This document shows, piece after piece, positions 1 to 5,003 of a stretch of 13,428 nt of DNA. A program made the translations under genes and the position numbers. Each line of letters opens with the position of its first letter. Within the stretch, counting starts at the first letter, position 1. Origin of the DNA: SXRF01 sp039808985 (lineage in GTDB: Bacteria > Pseudomonadota > Alphaproteobacteria > Rickettsiales > SXRF01); the NCBI GenBank assembly GCA_039808985.1, contig JBDHUC010000041.1:1-13428 (forward strand), in the 5' to 3' direction. The notes under the pieces were generated by a model. It was given only the letters and a program-made list of their open reading frames with translations. It was not told the DNA's origin and did no database searches.

Positions 1-1
1 T

Positions 2-64
2 TTTTTTACTCATGCGGACCCCGTGGATATTCTGGCCTATTACGAAGCGCAGATGACGGAATGA
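2..64 (+). CDS. 3' end of an unidentified protein gene (partial)
   Basis: An open frame enters from the left edge and stops at TGA 62-64, giving a 20-residue tail (FFTHADPVDILAYYEAQMTE). It reads like a natural, mildly acidic C-terminus. In related bacteria phoH (ybeZ) or miaB often lies upstream of ybeY, but this tail is too short for me to assign to either. The start and most of the gene are outside the window. Confidence 0.4.
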   Translation, partial: FFTHADPVDILAYYEAQMTE

Positions 65-105
65 ATGCGTGCTGTATTGCATATATGTGGTTCTCCTCTT
101 TGATA

Positions 106-180
106 TCGGGAGTCTAGAAACCACGCTATATAACGTGTGGGCTTATTTCCCAAAGGGTATTATATTCACCGCACTCCCGA
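106..180. other. potentially structured intergenic segment, possible small RNA or repeat
   Basis: A perfect 8-bp inverted repeat, TCGGGAGT (106-113) and ACTCCCGA (173-180), closes a 75-nt segment. Inside are a 6-bp hairpin (121-126 with 135-140, one G-U pair) and a short CCC-AAA-GGG hairpin (149-157), so a three-way junction is possible. Further on, CTAGAAACC (114-122) is complementary to GGTTTCTAG (252-260), CGCTC/GAGCG can form a hairpin near 219-233, and GCGCC/GGCGC pairs around 262-299. I recognise no RNA family: no tRNA T-loop, tmRNA or hammerhead core. It may be a small RNA, a repeat remnant or chance. Confidence 0.25.
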
Positions 181-333
181 CATAAGAGATTGCGCTGCAA
201 ATTGCAGACACAAAAATCGCTCTGTCGTGAGCGGCAAACGTATATAGTGGCGGTTTCTAGGCGCCGTGCATACAGCATAGCAGGATTTATAACTGGCGCA
301 AGCATAGGTTGGGTCTGGGTGCCAGGGGTTAGT

Positions 334-509
334 GTCGTCCTGCGAATGTGTAAACATTGCGCAGGATCTCAGGATGTTTTCCCAGCTTGTCATGCCGCCG
401 CAGGGCGGCATCCGGCATTAGACCCAGACCCCGCTACTTGGCGGGTTGACAGGTGGTCGCTCCGCGCCTCACAGGATGACGTTTCTACGGCTGCGCCGTC
501 CACAGGATT
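334..509. repeat. composite palindromic element: family-1 copy inside a family-2 copy
   Basis: The outer parts, about 334-380 and 452-509, match the left and right parts of the element at 4611-4730. Shared words include CATTGCGCAGGATCT on the left and GCGCCTCACAGGATGACG on the right. Between them lies a family-1 palindromic element (388-451), bounded by TGTCA and TGACA, with internal hairpins GCCGCC/GGCGGC and CCCGC/GCGGG. The family-1 element at 12530-12600 has the same left flank (TTTTCCCAGCT) and near-identical interior words. The arrangement suggests that one repeat was inserted into another. Confidence 0.75.
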
Positions 510-527
510 GCTTGCTGCGCTTTTCAG

Positions 528-568
528 AAATAGCACATTTTGACAAAATTGAACATTTGTGCTATTTT
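528..568 (+). promoter_or_regulatory. promoter and palindromic operator of the parD-like module
   Basis: The -35 TTGACA (540-545) and -10 TATTTT (563-568) are separated by 17 bp. A perfect 10-bp inverted repeat, AAATAGCACA (528-537) and TGTGCTATTT (558-567), spans the promoter, as expected for a TA operator bound by its own antitoxin. The AGGAG at 583-587 serves the start at 598. No other promoter is evident before ybeY, so this may also drive ybeY-tlyC-lnt. Confidence 0.7.
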
Positions 569-597
569 GGTATAAACCAATCAGGAGCATATGATAT

Positions 598-864
598 ATG
601 AGCAGGCTTTCCATCGAAATTCCCGATCATCAGCACCAGCAGATTAAGGCCATGGCAGCTATGAGTGGGCTGAGCATCAAGGCTTATATTATAGAAAAAA
701 CCCTGCCCAGGGAAGGTGATAATTATAGTGAAGATGAGCTTAAAGCGCTGCAGGAGCTAAAAGAGTTTTTTGCGCCAAGAATTGCAGAAATAGAGCAGGG
801 TAAATATTCCAAAGTTACAATGGAAGAATTAATTGCGGAAGCAAAGGCTGGGCGCAATATTTAA
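598..864 (+). CDS. ParD-like/ribbon-helix-helix antitoxin
   Basis: This 88-residue protein resembles small antitoxins of the type MSRLtIeiPdqqHqqiKamAamsGlSIKaYiiek. The N-terminal 35-40 residues fit a ribbon-helix-helix DNA-binding domain: a short strand (LSIEIP) followed by two helices. The C-terminal half is acidic and helical (about residues 45-88), as in antitoxin tails that wrap the toxin. The start at 598 is preceded by AGGAG at 10 nt; the ATG at 591 is in another frame and soon stops. It lies directly upstream of a shortened ParE-like toxin (2-nt gap) and behind a palindromic operator, so it probably represses its own operon. The family call is by sequence appearance. Since the toxin looks broken, the antitoxin may be retained as a regulator or may cross-neutralise toxins elsewhere. 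Confidence 0.75.
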   Translation: MSRLSIEIPDHQHQQIKAMAAMSGLSIKAYIIEKTLPREGDNYSEDELKALQELKEFFAPRIAEIEQGKYSKVTMEELIAEAKAGRNI

Positions 865-866
865 CT

Positions 867-1010
867 ATGAATTTTACATTATCCCATAGCGCTCAAAAAG
901 ATTTAAAGAAAATATGGAATTACACTCTGGATAATTGGGGTGAAAAAGCTGCAGTGCTTCATGAAAAAATGGATATGATTTCCACATTACAAAACAGGTT
1001 GTCCATTTAA
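867..1010 (+). pseudogene. truncated RelE/ParE-family toxin
   Basis: ATG 867 opens a 47-codon frame that ends at TAA 1008-1010. Its start (MNFTLSHSAQKDLKKIWNYT) followed by LDNWGEKAA fits the first half of a ParE-type toxin: strand 1, then the helical hairpin with the typical K.DL..Iw.Yt..nWGe pattern. ParE toxins usually have about 95-100 residues. Here the C-terminal beta-sheet is absent, and the frame ends after LQNRLSI exactly at the ybeY start (TAATG overlap). The toxin is therefore probably inactive, and the deletion joined it to ybeY. The frame remains open and may couple translation from parD into ybeY. A functional short protein is possible but unlikely. Confidence 0.75.
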
Positions 1011-1561
1011 TGAGCAGTAATCTTGAACTCGATATTTCATTCCACGTCCATAATGATTTATGGAAAGTGAGGCTTAAGCCTTATCAGAAAACTATACGAA
1101 ATATTCTGGAGATTGCGGCGCGTGAAGTAAAGCTTGTAAAGTCACGCCCAGGTGCCGCTAAGGCTGCGCCAGGGGGGCGGGCTAATCCTCGTCACGCTCG
1201 TTCTGGGCAGAAAATAGAATTATCGGTGGTGCTTGCCGATGATGCTTTTGTGAAAGGCCTGAACAGCCAGTACCGTGGCAAGAACAAGTCAACAAATGTT
1301 CTGTCCTTCCCTTCTTCGCCAGCTACTAACCACCAATCACTAACCACTGAACTGGGTGATATAATTTTAGCTTTTGAAACCATTGCGAAAGAGGCGCAGG
1401 AGCAGGAAAAAACTTTCCGCGACCATGCGGCGCACCTGCTGGTGCATGGGTTCCTGCATCTTCTGGGGCATGACCATATAGATGGAAAAGAGGCGGCCAT
1501 AATGGAGGATAAGGAAGTAAAAATCCTTAAAAAACTTGGTATTAACAATCCGTACTTGTAA
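1010..1561 (+). CDS. ybeY: endoribonuclease YbeY (rRNA maturation factor)
   Basis: YbeY is a metal-dependent single-strand endoribonuclease for 16S rRNA 3'-end maturation and ribosome quality control. The UPF0054 signature HGFLHLLGHDH is at residues 146-156, giving H146, H150 and H156 as zinc ligands. The block LSVVLADDAFVKGLNSQYRGKNKSTNVLSFP (71-101, read in parts) is the conserved core, and LGDI (115-118) follows as usual. At 183 residues it is longer than the usual 150-165. The excess sits in an Arg/Gly/Ala/Pro-rich insert (about 45-67) and a segment encoded by tandem heptamers (105-113). The start overlaps the truncated toxin stop (TAATG) with no strong Shine-Dalgarno, so translation may be coupled. 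tlyC follows closely, then lnt, the usual alphaproteobacterial order. Confidence 0.93.
   Translation: MSSNLELDISFHVHNDLWKVRLKPYQKTIRNILEIAAREVKLVKSRPGAAKAAPGGRANPRHARSGQKIELSVVLADDAFVKGLNSQYRGKNKSTNVLSFPSSPATNHQSLTTELGDIILAFETIAKEAQEQEKTFRDHAAHLLVHGFLHLLGHDHIDGKEAAIMEDKEVKILKKLGINNPYL
1141..1210 (+). repeat. in-frame low-complexity insert within ybeY
   Basis: This stretch encodes an Arg/Gly/Ala/Pro-rich segment (about residues 45-67) between the N-terminal helix region and the first conserved YbeY block, where homologues usually have a short linker. GCCCAG (1146-1151) and CTGGGC (1203-1208) form an inverted repeat near its ends. It is more GC-rich than the rest of the gene. It looks like an inserted repeat kept in frame, but I found no second copy in the window. 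Confidence 0.45.
1323..1350 (+). repeat. four tandem heptanucleotides inside ybeY (consensus CCACTAA)
   Basis: Units of 7 bp begin at 1323, 1330, 1337 and 1344 (CTACTAA, CCACCAA and two similar units). Each differs from CCACTAA by one or two bases. They encode the Thr/Asn/Ser-rich stretch at residues 105-113, between the NVLSFP and LGDI motifs, a loop that tolerates length change. Three heptamers equal seven codons, so gains of three units keep the frame. Confidence 0.65.
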
Positions 1562-1600
1562 CTTGGTTCATTATTGTGTAAAAACAATCCTATTATTCTT

Positions 1601-2569
1601 ATGGAATCTAAAAAGAGCAATTTGAAAACCCTGTCTATGGACGACCCTGATCCCGAGAGTTCGCTGCCGCTTGAGGTGGTGGCAAATAATAACAAAAAAC
1701 CAGATGCAAAATCACAGCGCACCACATTTCTAAATGGGCTCCGCTGCTGGCTGAAAAATGCAGTTGGCAGGCATGACTCATCACTTAAGGAAACGATAGA
1801 AGAAATAATCGAAGAGCATAACGGCCAGGAAGACGATACGCTGGAGCCTGAAGAACGCGTTATGCTGCATAACGTGCTTACGCTTGGGGATACGAAAGTA
1901 AGCGACATAATGGTGCCGCGTACGGATATTTCTGCGGTCCCGGTTGATATAGGCCTTGCCGAACTTAAAGCGCATATACTTGAGCAGCAGCACACCCGAA
2001 CCCCGGTTTACGATGAAACTATGGATAATGTTCTGGGCTTTATACATGTGAAAGACCTGATGCCTATGCTTGGCGGCGAAAAGAAATTCGACCTGAGGGC
2101 GGCGATGCGCGATATATTATTTGTTCCGCCTTCGATGCGGATCATGGATCTGCTGGTGAAAATGCGCCATGCCGGAAGCCATATGGCTATTGTGGTTGAT
2201 GAATATGGCGGTACTGACGGGCTGGTTACAATGGAAAACCTGTTCGAAGAAATAGTGGGTGATATTCAGGATGAGCATGACGAGGATGAGGAACAGGAAA
2301 ATAAGATAATGCGGGTAAGCCCGAATGTTTATGAAGTAAAGGCGCGCATCCGCATTGACGAGCTGGAAAAAGAGCTGGGGCTTAATCTTGTTACCGAAGA
2401 AAAGGAAAATGAATTTGATACTTTAGGTGGGCTTATATTTTTCCAGCTTGGGCGGGTTCCGGTAAAGGGCGAGGTGGTGCACCATGTTTCCGGCTTGCGT
2501 TTTGATATTATTGAGGCCGATCCGCGCCGTATTAAAAAAGTTCGTATCACTACTAATTCACGGCCATGA
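1601..2569 (+). CDS. tlyC: TlyC/CorC-family CBS-domain protein
   Basis: This is a CorC/HlyC (TlyC) family protein without the membrane DUF21 domain, as in the alphaproteobacterial gene next to ybeY. Using the ATG at 1601 (322 residues), it has a charged N-terminal region, then a CBS pair starting near residue 98 (KVSDIMVPRTDISAVPV, then TPVYDETMDNVLGFIHVKDLM and VVDEYGGTDGLVTMENLFEEIVGDI), an acidic linker, and a C-terminal CorC_HlyC domain (about 235-318; EFDTLGGLIFFQLGRVP). The family has been tied to Mg/Co efflux and, for some members, to haemolysis; CBS domains usually bind adenosyl nucleotides. The in-frame TTG at 1574 is an alternative start. Neither start has a clear Shine-Dalgarno. 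The stop overlaps the lnt start (ATGA). Confidence 0.9.
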   Translation: MESKKSNLKTLSMDDPDPESSLPLEVVANNNKKPDAKSQRTTFLNGLRCWLKNAVGRHDSSLKETIEEIIEEHNGQEDDTLEPEERVMLHNVLTLGDTKVSDIMVPRTDISAVPVDIGLAELKAHILEQQHTRTPVYDETMDNVLGFIHVKDLMPMLGGEKKFDLRAAMRDILFVPPSMRIMDLLVKMRHAGSHMAIVVDEYGGTDGLVTMENLFEEIVGDIQDEHDEDEEQENKIMRVSPNVYEVKARIRIDELEKELGLNLVTEEKENEFDTLGGLIFFQLGRVPVKGEVVHHVSGLRFDIIEADPRRIKKVRITTNSRP

Positions 2570-4197
2570 TCCGGATTGGTAAACTCGCTGGCTGGCGAAG
2601 GAATATTTCTGCATTTATATTTGGTGTGTCCGCAACTCTTACCCTTGCGCCATTTTATTTCTTTCCCCTTATAATTCTGGCCTATGGTGGATTATTCATA
2701 TTAGTTTCAAACGCGAAGTCATGGAAGAGGTGTTTTTCCGATGGCTGGTGGTGGGGCTGGGGATTTTATATAAGCGGGCTTTACTGGTTCTGCATCGCGC
2801 TGCTTACTGATGCGGAAAAATTCGCATGGGCAATTCCTTTTGCGCTTTTTGGCCTTAATGCTGTAATCGCGCTTTATCCAGCACTTGCCTGTTTGCTGTT
2901 TTATTTTATTTGTAATTGTCATCCCGAATCCATTGCGGGATCCGGACCCCGCAACAAGTGCGGGGTGACATGTGTAATGTGTTTCTCCATCATCTGGCTG
3001 GTGGTTGAATATGCGCGTGGGCATTTATTCACCGGATTCCCCTGGAACCTTGCTGGTTATAGTTTTGGCTTTTCTGACGTTTCATTACAGATGGCATCGG
3101 TGCTGGGCGCATATGGGCTTACGTTTTTTACCGTGCTGCTGGGCGCAAGCGCTACGCTTGCCAGAAGCAATAAAAAATTTGTGCTGCTTGTATGGGCGGT
3201 ATTTGCGGCGAGCCTGTTATGGGGATGGCAAAGGCTGGAAAACGCAGCCGATGGTGAAGCCAGTGGCGCAGTGCTGAGGCTGGTGCAGGCTGATATATTG
3301 CAACCGCATAAATGGGATCCAAAATTACAGAAAAAGAATCTTGAGGATTATATTTCACTCACCCAAAGCCCGGGGCTTGATAAGATAACCCATGTTATCT
3401 GGCCGGAAACGGCAACGCCTTATGCGCTACGCTCGGGAAGTTCCCTTGCCCGGCATCTTGGCGCGGCGATTCCAGATGGGGTTGTGCTTATAACGGGGGC
3501 ATTGCGTTTTGATGGCGAGGGGCGTGACGCTGATTTTTATAACAGCGTGATGGCTATAAACCACGAAGGGGAAATCATCGGCAGTTACGATAAGCATGCG
3601 CTGGTGCCTTTTGGCGAATTCATGCCGTTTCGCTCGCTCATTCCCAAATCAATTAACCTGCCAGTTGGCGATAAGGATTTCTCAACCGGACCTGGCGCGC
3701 AGACCTTGGATTGGAAGGGGCTTCCGCCGGTAAGCGTCCTGGTATGTTATGAAGGCGTTTTTCCTGAATATGCGGTTGATGGAAATAACCGTCCCGGATT
3801 TTTGCTTAACCTTACCAATGACGCCTGGTTTGGCATGAGCAGTGGTCCGCACCAGCATTTTGAAATGGCAAGGATGCGCGCGGTAGAGCAGGGGCTTCCC
3901 ATGGTGCGGGTTGCAAATACCGGAATATCGGCTTATATAGATGAGTATGGCAGAATCAGGCAGAAACTCGCATTGGGCGAGAAGGGGGTGCTTGATGTTG
4001 TATTAAAGAAATCCAGCTTAAATGGCAGTTTTTACGTTAAATATATAGGCTGGCTGGCATTGCTAACTGCTTGTGTAATATTGTTTTTATTTATAAATTG
4101 GCGAAAATTAATTGTTTTGGCTTGCATATTCTATATTTTGTGCCTTTATTGGGGAAATAATCAAACATCAATAAAATATCAGTATGACGAAAAATGA
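2566..4197 (+). CDS. lnt: apolipoprotein N-acyltransferase
   Basis: Lnt transfers an acyl chain from phospholipid to the N-terminal amine of diacylated lipoproteins at the periplasmic face of the inner membrane. Several N-terminal membrane segments (about residues 13-225) precede a nitrilase-like domain and a last membrane segment near 490-530. The catalytic triad is visible: E281 in VIWPETATPY, K343 in YDKHALVPFGEFMPF, C394 in VLVCYEGVFPEY; NLTNDAWFG follows at about 415-423. At 543 residues it is about 30 longer than E. coli Lnt. Much of the excess is an 18-residue in-frame palindromic element (about 118-135) between membrane segments. It overlaps tlyC by 4 nt and the downstream regulator by 14 nt, implying one transcript. 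Confidence 0.95.
   Translation: MIRIGKLAGWRRNISAFIFGVSATLTLAPFYFFPLIILAYGGLFILVSNAKSWKRCFSDGWWWGWGFYISGLYWFCIALLTDAEKFAWAIPFALFGLNAVIALYPALACLLFYFICNCHPESIAGSGPRNKCGVTCVMCFSIIWLVVEYARGHLFTGFPWNLAGYSFGFSDVSLQMASVLGAYGLTFFTVLLGASATLARSNKKFVLLVWAVFAASLLWGWQRLENAADGEASGAVLRLVQADILQPHKWDPKLQKKNLEDYISLTQSPGLDKITHVIWPETATPYALRSGSSLARHLGAAIPDGVVLITGALRFDGEGRDADFYNSVMAINHEGEIIGSYDKHALVPFGEFMPFRSLIPKSINLPVGDKDFSTGPGAQTLDWKGLPPVSVLVCYEGVFPEYAVDGNNRPGFLLNLTNDAWFGMSSGPHQHFEMARMRAVEQGLPMVRVANTGISAYIDEYGRIRQKLALGEKGVLDVVLKKSSLNGSFYVKYIGWLALLTACVILFLFINWRKLIVLACIFYILCLYWGNNQTSIKYQYDEK
2917..2970. repeat. family-1 palindromic element inserted in frame in lnt
   Basis: This 54-bp element (exactly 18 codons) begins TGTCATCCCG and ends CGGGGTGACA. 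Internal hairpins pair ATCCCG with CGGGAT and CCCCGC with GCGGGG. It has the same architecture as the copies at 388-451 and 12530-12600. On the plus strand it encodes CHPESIAGSGPRNKCGVT, and the opposite strand would read CHPALVAGSGSRNGFGMT, so the near-palindrome encodes similar peptides both ways. The arrangement resembles the protein-embedded Rickettsia palindromic elements; family identity is inferred. Confidence 0.85.
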
Positions 4198-4597
4198 CAT
4201 AGACAGTTATGTGGGAAAGCGCCTCAAGCTGCGCCGTACCATTATGGGACTAAGCCAGGAAGCAATCGCCAAAGCAGTTGGCATTACCTTCCAGCAGGTG
4301 CAGAAATACGAAAAAGGCAGCAATGCCATGAACGCTAATCGCTTATATGAGTTTTCGCGTTTCATGAATGTTCCTGTTGCCTATTTTTTTGAGGGTATTG
4401 AACAGAGCATGCCAACTGGTAATGCAACTGGTTTTGCAGAATCGCAGGCAGCAACATTCGAGCATGAAAATATTGCGTCAGACCGGGAATCGCTGGAGAT
4501 GATGAAATCATTTAAACGCATTAAAGAACCAGCGGTTCGCAAACGACTTGCTGACCTGCTGCGTGCAATTTCCGAAAATAAGACATTGCTTGACTAG
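4184..4597 (+). CDS. XRE-family transcriptional regulator
   Basis: This 137-residue protein has an N-terminal Cro/CI-type helix-turn-helix (about residues 9-63; the core is MGLSQEAIAKAVGITFQQVQ, followed by KYEKGSNAMNANRLYEFSRFMNVPVAYFF). A short linker and a C-terminal helix (about 100-137) follow, as in the XRE proteins commonly encoded near lnt and metK in alphaproteobacteria. The target genes are not known from the sequence. The gene overlaps the lnt end by 14 nt, so it is probably translated from the same mRNA; no strong Shine-Dalgarno is seen before ATG 4184. A role in controlling metK or the operon is only a guess from position. Confidence 0.88.
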   Translation: MTKNDIDSYVGKRLKLRRTIMGLSQEAIAKAVGITFQQVQKYEKGSNAMNANRLYEFSRFMNVPVAYFFEGIEQSMPTGNATGFAESQAATFEHENIASDRESLEMMKSFKRIKEPAVRKRLADLLRAISENKTLLD

Positions 4598-4610
4598 GGT
4601 TTAGTGTGGG

Positions 4611-4730
4611 TGTCATCCTGCTAATGCGTGGGCATTGCGCAGGATCTTGGGATTGTTGAGCGGATCCTGTGCAGTCGTTGCGCGCCTCACAGGATGACGG
4701 TGCTACGGCTTCGCCGCCCACAGGATGACA
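4611..4730. repeat. family-2 palindromic element with perfect 10-bp inverted ends
   Basis: TGTCATCCTG (4611-4620) and CAGGATGACA (4721-4730) are exact inverted repeats bounding 120 bp. Inside are a hairpin CCTGC/GCAGG with AATGC/GCATT, a GGATCCTG word, and the CTCACAGGATGACGG and CCCACAGGATGACA repeats. Its two ends match the outer parts of the composite at 334-509. It lies 14 bp after the xre stop and could form a strong RNA structure ending the upstream transcript. No open frame for a transposase is present, so any mobility would be non-autonomous. Confidence 0.75.
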
Positions 4731-4775
4731 ATGCGGCGGTATAACAGGTGCTGTTATGTCTTATTCAATCTACTC

Positions 4776-4804
4776 TTGACTTATCATTTTTAGCTATTTA
4801 AGCT
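4776..4804 (+). promoter_or_regulatory. likely metK promoter
   Basis: The -35 TTGACT (4776-4781) and -10 TAAGCT (4799-4804) are 17 bp apart. Transcription would start near 4811, immediately before the SAM-II aptamer. The -10 is weak (3 of 6 consensus bases), so the exact position is uncertain. Confidence 0.45.
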
Positions 4805-4816
4805 CTTTGTAAAGTT

Positions 4817-4869
4817 TCAGGTGGGGATTTGGGTTGCTTGACACCACCTTTATAAAAATGGGCTAAGCT
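4817..4869 (+). promoter_or_regulatory. SAM-II (metA/SAM-alpha) riboswitch in the metK leader
   Basis: The segment aligns by eye with the SAM-II layout: P1 strand GGTGG (4820-4824), loop starting GGATTTG, a CTTGACA segment, P1 strand CCACC (4844-4848), then TTTATAAAAATGGGCTAAGC with the conserved A-rich run and GCTAA. Spacing between these parts agrees with the known Sargasso Sea metX aptamer as I remember it. SAM binding to this pseudoknot is expected to lower metK expression when SAM is abundant. The exact P2 pseudoknot pairing was not verified. The aptamer lies about 135 nt before the metK ATG, farther than in a simple ribosome-site-masking design. Confidence 0.82.
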
Positions 4870-4900
4870 ATCTTTTGCATTTCGGTGCGGATGATATTCT

Positions 4901-4966
4901 CAAATCCCTGTATGGATTATTAGATGATTAGATAATTAGATGATTAAGATTTTTCTTAATAATCCA
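4901..4966 (+). promoter_or_regulatory. metK leader switching region with octamer repeats
   Basis: CAAATCCC (4901-4908) is the exact complement of GGGATTTG in the aptamer loop (4824-4831). AATCC (4903-4907) can also pair with GGATT (4914-4918). TGGATTATTA (4913-4922) in turn is the exact complement of TAATAATCCA (4957-4966). Within that last hairpin lie octamers TTAGATGA/TTAGATAA/TTAGATGA (4920-4943) and a small TTAAGA-TTTT-TCTTAA hairpin (4944-4959). These segments compete and could relay the aptamer state toward the metK ribosome-binding site (AGGGAG, 4993-4998). Confidence 0.5.
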
Positions 4967-5003
4967 GTTTCAAATCATACATTCATCAATTTAGGGAGTG
5001 AGT

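Noticed and set aside
190..543. 117-residue open frame on the plus strand
   Set aside because: It runs through two palindromic repeats, has no ribosome-binding site, and its protein has no domain-like pattern.
390..614. 74-residue minus-strand frame
   Set aside because: It is antisense to the repeat and to the promoter and start of the ParD-like gene; it is open only because of the palindromes.
1574..1600. TTG start giving a longer TlyC
   Set aside because: No Shine-Dalgarno supports it and the extra residues are not family-like; ATG 1601 is preferred though not proven.
1192..1995. 267-residue minus-strand frame
   Set aside because: It is a Ser/Cys-rich shadow opposite ybeY and tlyC, both of which are strongly supported.
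2719..3024. 101-residue minus-strand frame opposite lnt
   Set aside because: It is not a gene, but its CHPALVAGSGSRNGFGMT stretch helped identify the palindromic element in lnt.
4611..4730. possible intrinsic terminator after the xre gene
   Set aside because: Strong inverted repeats are present but no T-run follows; it was called a repeat element, although it may still end transcripts.
4998..5003. GTG start for metK two codons upstream
   Set aside because: The GTG overlaps the Shine-Dalgarno AGGGAG; ATG 5004 has correct spacing.
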